Assembly (NCBI GenBank): GCA_036873755.1
Contig: JAVTVY010037291.1
Span: forward strand, 1 to 64,000
DNA: 64,000 bases
From: Hanleya hanleyi
Lineage: Eukaryota; Mollusca; Polyplacophora; Lepidopleurida; Hanleyidae
Reading direction: 5' to 3'
Every line of letters starts with the position of its first letter. Within the stretch, counting starts at the first letter, position 1. Position numbers and translations under genes: made by a program. Under the pieces are notes generated by a model that saw nothing but the letters and a program-made list of their open reading frames with translations, searched no databases and was not told where the DNA came from. Positions 19,731-29,519 of this stretch are shown here, one piece after another.

Positions 19731-20525
19731 TTACGAAACGTAGCGCCATAGATCTTGCACGCTACGTTCGTATTTTGCTATCAGCATGCGATATGTATCG
19801 CCAAATTTGAGAAACTTTGAGTGGAGGCGCTTGGTGGAATAGCCCTGTTTTATCAGTTTCTGCAACAATGTTTTGTGACGTTGATTAAAATCATCACATT
19901 TAACACAGGATCTAGCAAATGCTACTAAGCGAGATATGTATACGCTATATGCAGGTCCCACTGGAATATTACTGTCCAAAAAGGGATAGTTTACGATGTC
20001 GAAATTGTAATCATCTCTTTTGTCATAAAGTCGACGAGAGAGAATGCCCGCTTCATTTTTATAGAGATATAGATCTAAATATGATGTGCCTGTAGGGCTG
20101 TCTGTAGTTTCCTTCAAATCCAGTGAAGGTGGGTATATATCCTTCACTGCGTCATTTATATAGCGATTATCTACAGCGAGAAGATCGTCTATATAGCGTT
20201 TGGTGAATGAGAAGGAACGGGCTTTGAACGGATCGGTTTTTGAAAGCGCCTGCATATAGTCATATTCATAAGAGACCAGATATAGGTCAGCCAACAGGGG
20301 TGCACAATTAGTACCCATTGGAATACCTATATGCTGCTGATATATTGTGTTGCCAAATTTCACATAGATATTTTTAATGAGAAATTCAAGCAACTCTATA
20401 AACAAAGAAACATCCCATGAATGATATCTCTTGTATGTAGTAGAGCTAAGGAATGCTTTATGTCTTCCGACATTAATATATCTACGATCAGTTTTCTTGA
20501 ACAGTCGACGTTCAACCGTCGACAT
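19731..20525 (-). CDS. Penelope-like reverse transcriptase, 5'-truncated
   Basis: A 264-residue frame with the hallmark GIPMGTNCAPLLADLYL (about residues 68-84) and the YIDDL catalytic box (about 111-115). The MGT-x-x-AP signature is typical of Penelope-like RTs. The frame lacks the upstream fingers and first catalytic-Asp motif. In the related copy at 48.5-49.33 kb, coding similarity runs on past the corresponding point, whereas here it ends near 20503, just before the ATG of the plus-strand zinc-finger gene. It is therefore best read as a 5'-truncated insertion, intact but incomplete, and no endonuclease domain is visible. The alternative, that the RT belongs to the inverted-repeat element, is disfavoured because relics of the same family occur elsewhere without it. 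Confidence 0.85.
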   Translation of the reverse strand: MSTVERRLFKKTDRRYINVGRHKAFLSSTTYKRYHSWDVSLFIELLEFLIKNIYVKFGNTIYQQHIGIPMGTNCAPLLADLYLVSYEYDYMQALSKTDPFKARSFSFTKRYIDDLLAVDNRYINDAVKDIYPPSLDLKETTDSPTGTSYLDLYLYKNEAGILSRRLYDKRDDYNFDIVNYPFLDSNIPVGPAYSVYISRLVAFARSCVKCDDFNQRHKTLLQKLIKQGYSTKRLHSKFLKFGDTYRMLIAKYERSVQDLWRYVS

Positions 20526-21064
20526 GGCTTATACTTGCTTTGAGTGCGAATGCACGTTCACCAGACATTACGATATGATGCGACACCAGAAGACTTTCCA
20601 TCCAGACTCCGAGGAGCCCACTGAGGAAGCGGCTGAGAGTGTATCGACTGATACCGAAACCGAGATTGCTGACCGTCTATCTACTGATACAGGGAGCTTG
20701 ACCTCAGACAGTCCCAGGAAAGTGAGACAGAACCTACCTTCTGGGATCGTATTGTGGATGAAGCTATCCGTAGTTATGCTGCGGTAATCGAAGACGACGG
20801 ACAGGATAACTTACAACAGGCGTACACCGAAATGCGGCCCTGCATCAGGAAAACAGCCATGGCCATCTATAAACGGTATAGCCTGCTGCCCGTTGAAATG
20901 AAAGGCGACCTCACGCACAGGTCCATCACGAAGACCAAGCGTCACTTGGAAGAGAATATGGGGTTATCACCCACCGAGGCACTGGAAATGCGATCAGAAT
21001 GGGCAAACAACTGTTTCAGGACATGCTGCCCGAAGAATATCCAGGCTTTCCCGACGAGGACTAG
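20524..21064 (+). pseudogene. C2H2 zinc-finger/helical-domain protein with two frameshifts
   Basis: The frame from the ATG at 20524 encodes a zinc finger CFEC...H-x4-H (residues 5-26) followed by an acidic Ser/Thr/Glu stretch. The sense then moves to a second frame (from about 20735), giving a helical region (YTEMRPCIRKTAMAIYKRY...). After about 20990 it moves to a third frame that ends in an acidic tail (stop 21062-21064). The helical block shares spacing with the protein ending at 18760. Two indels make this a pseudogene. The zinc finger resembles that of the ATPase gene in style (F/L-x-R-x-D-M-x-R-H). Function is unknown; DNA binding is plausible. Confidence 0.6.
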
Positions 21065-21212
21065 AACAAAAGGATGGAACTTTCTGAAACGGCGACTTCT
21101 GATTGGACGGCCGGGAATACATCTAACGGACAAGAACGAGTATGACAGATGCAAATGGCGGCCTCTGATTGAACAAGAGTCTTCTTCAATTTTAAAACTA
21201 CCCATCTCTAAC

Positions 21213-21220
21213 TATAAATA
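21213..21220 (+). promoter_or_regulatory. TATA box of small CxxC gene
   Basis: TATAAATA lies 55 bp before the ATG at 21275 and just after the first CCAAT-bearing repeat, a compact virus-like promoter arrangement. Inferred from consensus and position. Confidence 0.45.
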
Positions 21221-21274
21221 CGGAAACACGCATGTTAGATGTACATTCTCACAACCTGTACCAGACCCGATCAA

Positions 21275-21556
21275 ATGGAGAAGCCAGCCAATTCCAAGGC
21301 AGACGAGCAATCGTTGAAGATTGACGAAAAGGTGCCGGTTCCCGCTCGACTCCCCAAAACAATTACTAAAAGATACCCACCCATAACTATGGAAATGATA
21401 GATGATTTCTTCAGTGTGGGTTACAGTTCAACCAGGGGAGAGCCCGGGGATCTCCGCTACAATCGCCATCGATGCCTGACCTGCCTTGAAGGTGTACCCT
21501 TGGCCGGGTGTGATCTTTGCACGAGGAGAGAGGACATTTTCCAGTGGGCGAAGTGA
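21275..21556 (+). CDS. Small element protein with CxxC pairs
   Basis: From the ATG at 21275 the frame gives a 93-residue protein. Residues 1-45 are Lys/Glu/Pro-rich. The C-terminal half has C-L-T-C and C-D-L-C pairs nine residues apart, which could bind zinc as a small ribbon or knuckle. An earlier in-frame ATG at 21239 lies too close to the TATA box to be preferred. No homologous family is recognised. A canonical poly(A) signal-like AATAAA lies downstream near 21865. Confidence 0.45.
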   Translation: MEKPANSKADEQSLKIDEKVPVPARLPKTITKRYPPITMEMIDDFFSVGYSSTRGEPGDLRYNRHRCLTCLEGVPLAGCDLCTRREDIFQWAK

Positions 21557-22039
21557 GAGCTTGCCATCAAAGGCCGTGTTTTCCTTGTATGGAACAATAT
21601 GGCCGCGATTATCTCGAAAGAGAGACTTGTAACATATGTACAGACGGATGAATGAATGAGTAAGAATCATATTAGGTCACACCGAGCAAAGATGGAACTT
21701 TCTGAAACGGCGACTTCTGATTGGACAGCCGAGAATACATCTAACGGGCAAGAACGAATATGACAGGACCAAATGGTGGCCTCTGATTGGACAAGAGACT
21801 TCTTGAATTGTAAACCTACCCAACGCGGCTCCCCCAGCGTGGGTATGTTATGATGGCGGGGAAAATAAACTATATGAAAAAAACTTGTTGTTGTTGTTCT
21901 CTCATCCTTGTTGTTGTTGTTCTCTCATCTGTCTGTATCATGGCATCAATGCGTTATGCTAGGGCGTTAAGGAGAAAAGATAGGGCGTTAAGTCGTTGAG
22001 ACAGGCGTTAAGGCGTAGCGACGGGCCTTGACGGGTGAC

Positions 22040-23315
22040 AGCCATTCGAGAGCTTCACACTGATACCCCACATGGTCCATTTGACCAGGGATGGTCAACC
22101 ACTCACCAAACCTCCACGAGTCCCCCAAATGCCTGCTTTTTATACTACAGCCAAAATGGTCTCAAAATGTCTATTTCCATACTACGGCCTGCCTGCGCAT
22201 GCGCAGAATGACGATATTCCTAACACCCATCCACCCAGGCGGATGCGCCCTCACGTATGCATCACATTGATACCTCACTCGAATCAATCAGACCATTAGT
22301 GGCCCACCTAGACCCCAAAACGTTCCTTCCAATGCACTTTTCCCACAATTCCCTGTCTGCGCATGCGCAGAATGTTGACAACGACCGAGATACTAGTCCA
22401 GGCGGATGCCCCCTCACATAGGCTTCACATTGATATCTCATACAATACCATCGGCCCGTTAGGGGCTCCCCTAGATCCCAAAACGTCTATTTCCATACCC
22501 TTTGTCTACTGCGCATGCGCAGAATGACGATAATCCAACCCCACACCCACCCCGTCGGATGCTCCTTCACGAATGCTTCACATTCATACCTCATACGACT
22601 CCATAGGCTCATTAGAGGCTCCCCTAGATCCCAAAACGTTCATTCCAATGCCCTTTTCCCACAATTCCCTGTCTGCGCATGCGCAGAATGTTGACAACGA
22701 CCGAGACACTAGTCCAGTCAGATGCCCCCTCACATATGCTTCACATTGATACCTCATACAACACCATCGGCCCATTAGGGGCTCCCCTAGATCCCAAAAC
22801 GTCTATTTCCATAGCCTTGGTCTACCGCGCATGCGCAGAATGACGATAATCCAACCCCACACCCACCCCATCGGATGCCCTCTCACATATGCTTCACATG
22901 GATACCTCACTCAACTCCTTCGGACCACCAGTGGCTCCCCTAGACCCCAAAACGTCTATTTCCATACCCTTTGTCCACCGCGCATGCGCAGAATGAAGAT
23001 ATTTCAACCCCATACCCAGCCCATCAGATGCGCCTTCACGAATGCTTCACATTGATACCTCATACCACCCGATCGGACCATCCATACCCCATACAGGCAT
23101 TTTCCATGTAGATTTAATATGCAAATATTCGAATCAGGGGAGATAACCAGCAATATGTCAAAAATCACGAAAGTACATCAAGAGTTACCTCCCCATTGGA
23201 ACTCTTCTGTGGTGGAGGTAGTTTTTGATCTCTTGAGCTGGTGGCGACCCCTGTCGGATGCAAGAGTTACCTCCCCCGGCAAAATACGACCATTTCGGGG
23301 TTTTCTATACTACTG
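22040..23315. repeat. Right inverted arm with six palindromic subrepeats
   Basis: Complementary to the left arm. Six CGCGCATGCGCAG-type sites occur at about 22194, 22358, 22509, 22673, 22826 and 22979, alternately 152-164 bp apart. Each sits in a subrepeat with CTTCACATTGATACCTCA and CCCCTAGA(T/C)CCCAAAACGT. The outer 220 bp match 15798-16020 in reverse. The arm is better preserved than the left one. Confidence 0.85.
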
Positions 23316-23319
23316 ACCG

Positions 23320-23870
23320 CCATTATTATGAAATTATCATGACAATTAAACAAGGTGTTTGTCGCAATATATCAGGCAGGGCAAGGTGGTCAGAGTTAGA
23401 CACAAAACTTCCCCAGACACTATTCTTCATTATAAGCAGGGTCAAACGTATTAAATAGTGGTCTGGAAACCGCTAAGGCTCTTCAGTTACGGGATCGACT
23501 TTTATCGATCGACTGTTATCGTTATCTATGCTGACAGAATTTTTGATCGAATGAAACTTCAAATAATTCAGGTATTCAGGTAACACGGCCAATCCTTTGA
23601 CTTTCAAAGTATACCAAATATATAAAGTTAAATTGATAAAATAGGACCATTTGAACAACCCCCCCCCCCGCCAACACACCTCCCCGAAAAAAAGATGAAT
23701 AAAAATAAAGCGCTTTCCCGTGTGGCCAGTGCGTCTTTTTTACTCAGTATCTCCGTAGATGCCCACCTTCCTGAATGTCCACCCTATCTGGAAAGGTGTA
23801 TCTAGGTACCTAATATCACAGAAACATAGTGAAAATTTTCTTGCCAGATGTGTGAATTAAACCTCCAAAA
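23320..23870 (-). repeat. Dispersed repeat, inverted relative to 5.5-6.0 kb
   Basis: This is collinear on the minus strand with 5485-5990, starting within about 10 bp of the outer end of the right arm. A poly-C run lies at 23658-23669. The family is unidentified. Confidence 0.7.
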
Positions 23871-24169
23871 GCTGTCCCTGGCATATACGTACAGGACATA
23901 ACAAATGAGAAGCTTTTTTGCCCTTTGCTCGATAAAACTGACTCATGAACTCACGGACATGCGGTTTGTCGAACGGACATTGATAGAAGAGGCTCTCAGT
24001 GATCCAAATATAGGGCATGTTTCTGGTAGATTCCGTACCTAGCGCGTTACTCTCCTGCAGGAGAGTCTTAGACGGACGATGAAACGTGAAAGTGATTGAC
24101 CAGGCGAGTTTAAAATCTACAGCACAGCAGTCGCAGTTTAATTCCATGAGGCCATTAATCATCTTATTT
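23871..24169. other. Unassigned stretch
   Basis: A minus-strand frame of about 101 codons (23857-24162) crosses this stretch. It contains Cys/His but no recognisable motif and has no relative in the window. Not called as a gene. Confidence 0.35.
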
Positions 24170-26460
24170 ATTAATGATTATGTTGTACTACGAAACTGAG
24201 AAGTATTTTCTCAGTTCTTGAATTCTGAAACGGATTCTCGGATATTTGCTCTTTCTCCAGCTGTGTTTTCGTACGCATAATACGGTTTAGCTAATATGTC
24301 AACATTAAAGATAATGAGCCCACATTTGAGGTGTGGCAATACGTTCATTAACCTGACTTATACACATATAACATTCATATATTGTTTATCCACAGTAAAT
24401 TATTACACATTCAGCCCACAATTCTATTCGTTTGTTCAAATGAGATTAAGTACAAGATTAGGAGAGAAAAAGTCAACTCTATAATCTTATGCATAAATTA
24501 CCCAGTTATTAAAGTATTAATGCAGAAAATACAATTGAAACTTCCAGAAACTTCCAGTCTAGAAATTGAGTATAAAGGTGCAGGATCTCACTATAGTTGC
24601 TTAGTTTTCATAGTCTAACTTTAAGCGTTGAATTTTAAGACAAGAAATATTTTACTGACTGAAAGTTTGTCAACCTAGTATACTCTCTTTAAATATATGT
24701 ACATTTTTTTCTAGTTTGACTTTCGAAAGGCCTTATGTGACATTAAATCCCGGACAACTGTGAATAGATAAAGGCCTGATGCCAAAATTAATTCTCGAAG
24801 TCGGTGACAAACGACGGTATATACATTTCCTTGGCGTCAATATGGTTCATTCAGTCAGCAGTTGGCGATAATTGATGAACCCATGTCACAGTGGCTTGGT
24901 TAGGAGTGGGTGTCTTCGTCGATGTTGTTGTTGTTAATTTTTTTTTATCAAGAATATAATTATTTCCTACCTTTTTCTATACGGTACCACAATGACAGTG
25001 TATGGATATCATAAAAAATGCTTTCTATACGACCTACACCGATCTACACACCCCTCCTCTACTATATATTTATATGTAATGTCTTTATGGGAAATAATTA
25101 TATTCTTGATAAAAAAAATCATAAATATTAACAACAACATCGACGAAAATACCCACTGCTAACCAAGCCACTGTGACCCATATAGACAATTATAAGCTCG
25201 GTCTGTATTAGCCATTAATGCATGTTCCTGATTATATTCCTCCATTGCTTGCTTCCAACTAAAGATTCTCAATATATTTGCTTAATTTTCGTAACCCAAC
25301 TTTGAACGTTGAATTTTAAGAGAAAAATATTTCACTAATTGAAAGTTTTCCAGAAGAATATATACTCTCTCTTTTTCTAGTTTATTTGACTTCCCTTAAT
25401 TCAGTCCGCATCATTTCTCCCGGGTTACCAGAACAAAGGGAATCTTTTAAACATTCTGTCATTTGTTTCAATTCTACAGTACAATGTGTACACTCTTAAA
25501 AATCATTCAGGGAAAATTCCTCAATTTCAATTGATTCTCCCTGAATGGGAGAGGCTATAGCATTTAGTATCTGTTCTTTTCTATTTTTTTGTCATTTAGT
25601 TGGCTACAATTTAATTTTATGGATTGTTCCAGAACTGCATGGCCTAGGGATTGGTTTCCTTGAACGAATCAGGATGAAATATTAGCTGAACTACACACAG
25701 TCAGGAAAATGGTGATGAGAAAAGGCAATGGCAGCATTACCAATAAATGGTGATCAGTTAGAACCATCAGCATATACTCCATTTATTGACGATGACCTGA
25801 AATGTACACTCATTGCTCGTCGCGATTTATTGGTGATGAACAGGCCCCATCGCCAATAAATGGCAATGACCTGAAATGTACACTCATTGCCCGTGGCCAT
25901 TTATTGATGATGACCCGGCCACAACGCCAAAATTGGCGATGAAATGAGCTCGCCATATAGACCTACTATGTCGAGAAATATTGGGGGGGGGGGGGGAAGT
26001 ATGTAGATTGGAGGGGGGATGTAGATGGTTGTATGTCGCTAATCTATTCATAGAACGCATTTTATCATATCCACTCTCATGTTGGTGTTTAAAAAAAGTT
26101 AAATTTTATTCTAAAACAAAACATTTAACAATAACGTCGAAGAAGACATCCGCCATACTGATCAAGCCACTGTGAGTAAATGAGACATGCATTACAAATC
26201 TACAAACCAATGAAAATCCACGTGACTATCAGAGTCCAATCATATATCATGAGTTGACTGTTGATCTGAGAAGGAATTCCATAAATCGACAAATAATTAA
26301 TAAACTGGTCGCTTGGTGTGACCAATTTCCAGGTGGCTGGAAAACTATTATTAGGCTTCCGATGAAAATCGGAAGACTTCTTATAATTGTTCGGATTATT
26401 ATTATTTTTATTATTATTTTTATTATTATTCTCCCTGATTTTGTGAGTGCTAAATCTCAG
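24170..26460. repeat. Segmental duplication block X1
   Basis: Related to 30450-31600. Shared landmarks include GTATT.TCTGAGTTCTTGAATTC-like sequence (24210 vs 30470), TTACCCAGTTATTAAAGTATTA (24497 vs 30773), the small hairpin CATTCAGG...GATTCTCCC (25502 vs 31066) and AATAATTAATAAACTGGTCGC (26290 vs 31536). X1 also has an internal duplication (24620-24720 vs 25275-25390) on either side of a MITE. A 75-bp repeat of ATTTATTG/CACTCATTGC words lies at 25740-25940, a G run at 25981-25996 and an ATT microsatellite near 26395-26432. No coding sequence. Confidence 0.7.
24885..25177. mobile_element. MITE, 293 bp, with about 85-bp terminal inverted repeats
   Basis: Left arm GTCACAGTGGCTTGGTTAG... (24885-24967) is the reverse complement of the right arm ending CCACTGTGAC (25089-25177). 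A CCAT tetranucleotide abuts both ends (24881-24884, 25178-25181) and is a candidate target duplication. Single-arm relatives (ATCAAGCCACTGYGAGTAAA) lie at about 26100-26178 and 31380-31440. No coding capacity. Confidence 0.75.
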
Positions 26461-26529
26461 CAACCATCAGGTCAATCATGCTCAAACTTCACACACGTAT
26501 TAGACATGAGGAGATCTAGTGCATGTTGA

Positions 26530-26870
26530 AAATTGGTTGTGATTGGTCGCGGGGTTCAGCGGCCATCTTGGATTTACCCCGTTTTCAAAAAAATCTTCTA
26601 AACCCTACTCGTCTGTAACCAATGATGCAATCAGCACGAAACTTGGTACACATAATCAATGGATCGGGGTCTTCAAAAACTTAATAACAGAAGTTGCTCT
26701 GTAAAACAAAATGGCCGCCATCGGCCAATCAAAATGGTCGAATTTTCAAGTAACGGATTTGGACGGGAAAAGTGACGAAATCTATGTTATCTGATATGGC
26801 GATCATGAATATGCAAAAATTTTGCTCCTAGGTCACGTGGTTTGGCCGCCATTTTGAATTTTGTCAGAAA
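26530..26870. repeat. Dispersed repeat (GCGGCCATCTTGGATTT family), copy 1
   Basis: The sequence starting TTCAGCGGCCATCTTGGATT matches 29140-29375 over about 230 bp, including CACGAAACTTGGTACAC and AATGG(C/T)CGAATTTTCAA. The two copies flank the satellite at 27.9-29.1 kb. Confidence 0.7.
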
Positions 26871-27897
26871 TGGAACACATCTTGTACAGGCTACAACTCT
26901 GGATCTACGGGAGGTACAGCGTTGCAGTTTATTGATTTGTATTGTGCAGGAGCTGCTCTTTCGGAAAAATGCCAGCCGTTTCCACCTAGTTTCAATAGTT
27001 TCTCCGCAATTCTCAAATCTAACTCTCCCAAATTTGCGAGTTGACGGATTATTCGTCGGTGATAACTATGTAGGTTAGATGTAAAAGGAAGCAATGACGT
27101 CACTACCAGGACAGCTAGGTCGATGTAAGAATATCCCGCATTAAATGCTGAGTTGTTTTATTACTGTATATTATCATAGCTAAATGTTATTGCTTCATTT
27201 AATTCAATCATAGCTTAAATAATTTTCCCGCTATTCTCAAATAGTGGTTTCCCAGTGGTGTTTGGGTCCAGCAGGGGAATTCCCCAAGAACAGACATTTC
27301 CATGGTATGTTGCAATATTAATTATGTTGCAATATTAGTAGGGGATTTCCAGCCTGACATGATTACTTCAAGCATTTCGCAACTCGGGTTTGCCCGTTAT
27401 GACCGTGTAGAGACACCAGGCAGTAGAGAGTGAAAGGTGGCCAGTATTATAACGAGTAAGTGTATAAACGAACATTCAGGATTCTCTCTGTTTTATTCAT
27501 GTGAGATGCAGACTGTATGTATGTGTTTCATATATTGTTGAAATGGACTGTAGTTCGTGTCGCATTATCCTAAGGACCACAGCAGACTGACTGGATTTGT
27601 ATGCTGTAAAACTATGCAGTTATCAGGAGATTGAACACACACGTGAGTACTAGATAGCTGTATGTTGTTGTTGAAAACCGATTATCACATACGCTGTAAC
27701 TCTGTATAATATTTAGCTATTCTCGGTAACAAACTTTACACGGATTTAATAATTTTTCTGCTGTACTTTTTTCTGTGTGAGCAGCGAGAAACTTTCCGGG
27801 AATATAAACTGCCTGTAAGCTTTACGTTATGGTAACACCATAGGCAGCATTACCAGATTACGGACATATTTTTGTGACACTGAAACGCTAACCATCC
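26871..27897. other. Gene-free stretch before satellite
   Basis: Short frames on both strands at 26842-27103 overlap each other and show no motif. Nothing else is recognised. Confidence 0.4.
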
Positions 27898-29139
27898 AGA
27901 CTCACATTTAGTAGTATAAAAGGGCATTTCTAGCCCTATTGACCTTTCGGCGCAACCCGCAGAGAATAGTATAGTAACCGCATGTTGATTCACATTTAGT
28001 AGTATAAAAGCGAATTTCGAGCCCTATTGACCTTGCGGCGCAACACGCACAGGATAGTATAGTAACAGCATGTTGACACACATTTAGTAGTATAAAAGCG
28101 CATTTCGGACCCTATTGACCTTGCGGCGCAATACGCAGAGGATGGTATGTTACCAGTATATTGACACACATTTAGTAGTATAAAAGCGCATTTCGAACCC
28201 TATTGACCTTGCAGCGCAATGCGAAGACAATACTATAGTAACAGTATATTGACACATTTAGTAGTATAAAAGCGCATTTCGAGCCCTATTGACCTTGCGG
28301 CGCAATGCGCAGAGGATAGTATGTTAACAGTATATTGACACACATTTAGTAGTATAAAAGCGCATTTCGAACCCTATTGACCTTGCGGCGCAATGCGAAG
28401 ACAATACTATAGTAACAGTATATTGACACATTTAGTAGTATAAAAGCGCATTTCAAGCCCTATTGACCTTGCGGCGCAATGCGCAGAGGATAGTATAGTA
28501 ACAGTATATTGACGCATTTAGTAGTATAAAAGCGCATTTCGAGCCCTATTGACCTTGCGGCGCAGAGGATAGTATAGTAACAGTATACTGACACATTTAG
28601 TAGTATAAAAGCGCATTTCGAGCCCTATTGACCTTGCGGCGCAATGCGCAGAGGATAGTATAGTAACAGTATATTGACAAATTTAGTAGTATAAAAGCGC
28701 ATTTCGAGCCCTATCGACCTTGCGGCGCAACGCGCACAAGATAGTATAGTAACAGCATGTTGACTCACAATTAATAGTATAAAATCGCATTTCGGGCCCT
28801 ATTGACCTTGCGGCACAATGCGCAGAGGGTGGTATGTTAACAGTATATTGACACATATTTAGTAGCATAAAAGCGCATGTCGGCCCTATTGACCTTGCGG
28901 CGCAATGCGCAGAGGATAGTATAGTAAAAGTATATTGACACATTTAGTAGTATAAAAGCGCATTTCGAGCCCTATTGACCTTGCAGCGCAATGCGCAGAG
29001 GATAGTATAGTAACAGTATATTGACTCACATTTAGTAGTATAAAAGCGCATTTCGAGCCCTATTGACCTTGCGGCGCAATGCACAGAGGATAGTTTGGCA
29101 ACAGTATATTGACTCACATTTAGAAGTATAAAATCGCAT
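27898..29139. repeat. Satellite: fifteen units of about 87 bp
   Basis: Units are anchored by TTTAGTAGTATAAAAGCGCATTT at about 27908, 27998, 28084, 28170, 28258, 28347, 28433, 28518, 28597, 28684, 28772, 28860, 28944, 29032 and 29119. Each also carries CCCTATTGACCTTGCGGCGC and AGTATAGTAACAGTATATTGAC. Units are 79-90 bp; most differ by a few bases. Each repeats a TATAAAA word. Minus-strand frames through it (for example 28683-28943) are repeat artefacts. Confidence 0.9.
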
Positions 29140-29375
29140 TCAGCGGCCATCTTGGATTTACTCCGTTTTCAAAAAAATCTTCTAAACTCTACTCCTCTGG
29201 AACCAATGAAGCAATCAACACGAAACTTGGTACACGTAATCAATGGATCAGGGTCTCTTAAAATTCTATTTGAAATGTTGCACCGTAAAAGAAAATGGCT
29301 GCCAGCGGCTAATCAAAATTGTCGAATTTTCAAATAACGGATTTGGATGGGGAATGTGATGAAATACATGCTCAG
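29140..29375. repeat. Dispersed repeat (GCGGCCATCTTGGATTT family), copy 2
   Basis: Direct copy of 26549-26780. It begins within the last satellite unit, so the satellite junction lies inside or at the edge of this repeat. Confidence 0.7.
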
Positions 29376-29519
29376 GAATTAGAATTAATATTAATTGAAT
29401 TGAATATTCAAAGTGTCTGTCAGGATTTTCTAGATCGTCTATCATGCGTAATTTCGGAAGCCGACCCATAGCTGCTCGCAGCTCTAGTTAATTTTATTAT
29501 CATATTCAAATCAGATTCT

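Larger units (their letters stand above)
21071..21820 (+). repeat. Pair of about 130-bp direct repeats with CCAAT-box complement
   Basis: 21071-21205 and 21690-21820 share about 130 bp, including GGAACTTTCTGAAACGGCGA and two TCTGATTGGAC/TCTGATTGAAC words (reverse CCAAT). The first copy sits immediately upstream of a TATA box and gene, so the pair may be a duplicated promoter. Confidence 0.6.
15798..23315 (+). mobile_element. 7.5-kb element with long inverted arms and virus-like ATPase gene
   Basis: The two ends are inverted copies. The left begins CAGTAGTATAGAAAACCCCG at 15798, and the right ends with its complement at 23315. Similarity continues inwards for about 1.2 kb or more, through subrepeats of about 156 bp. 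Between the arms are, on the plus strand, a zinc-finger/P-loop ATPase gene, two overlapping small genes, a second zinc-finger gene and a small CxxC gene; a minus-strand RT fragment is nested among them. Long terminal inverted repeats plus an A32/FtsK-like ATPase recall Polintons/adintoviruses. However, no DNA polymerase B, integrase, protease or capsid gene is seen, so it is either a non-autonomous derivative or a different element class. No convincing target duplication flanks it. Frameshifts show the copy is decayed. Confidence 0.8.

Noticed and set aside
15798..23315. Naming the element a Polinton/Maverick outright
   Set aside because: The ATPase and long inverted repeats fit, but no DNA polymerase B, integrase, protease or capsid gene could be found between the arms.
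23857..24162. 101-codon minus-strand frame
   Set aside because: It has no motif, no splice context and no homologous copy in the window, and the region adjoins dispersed repeats.
27898..29139. CRISPR-like regularly spaced repeats
   Set aside because: The units are contiguous with no unique spacers, and the context is an intron-containing animal genome. It is a satellite.
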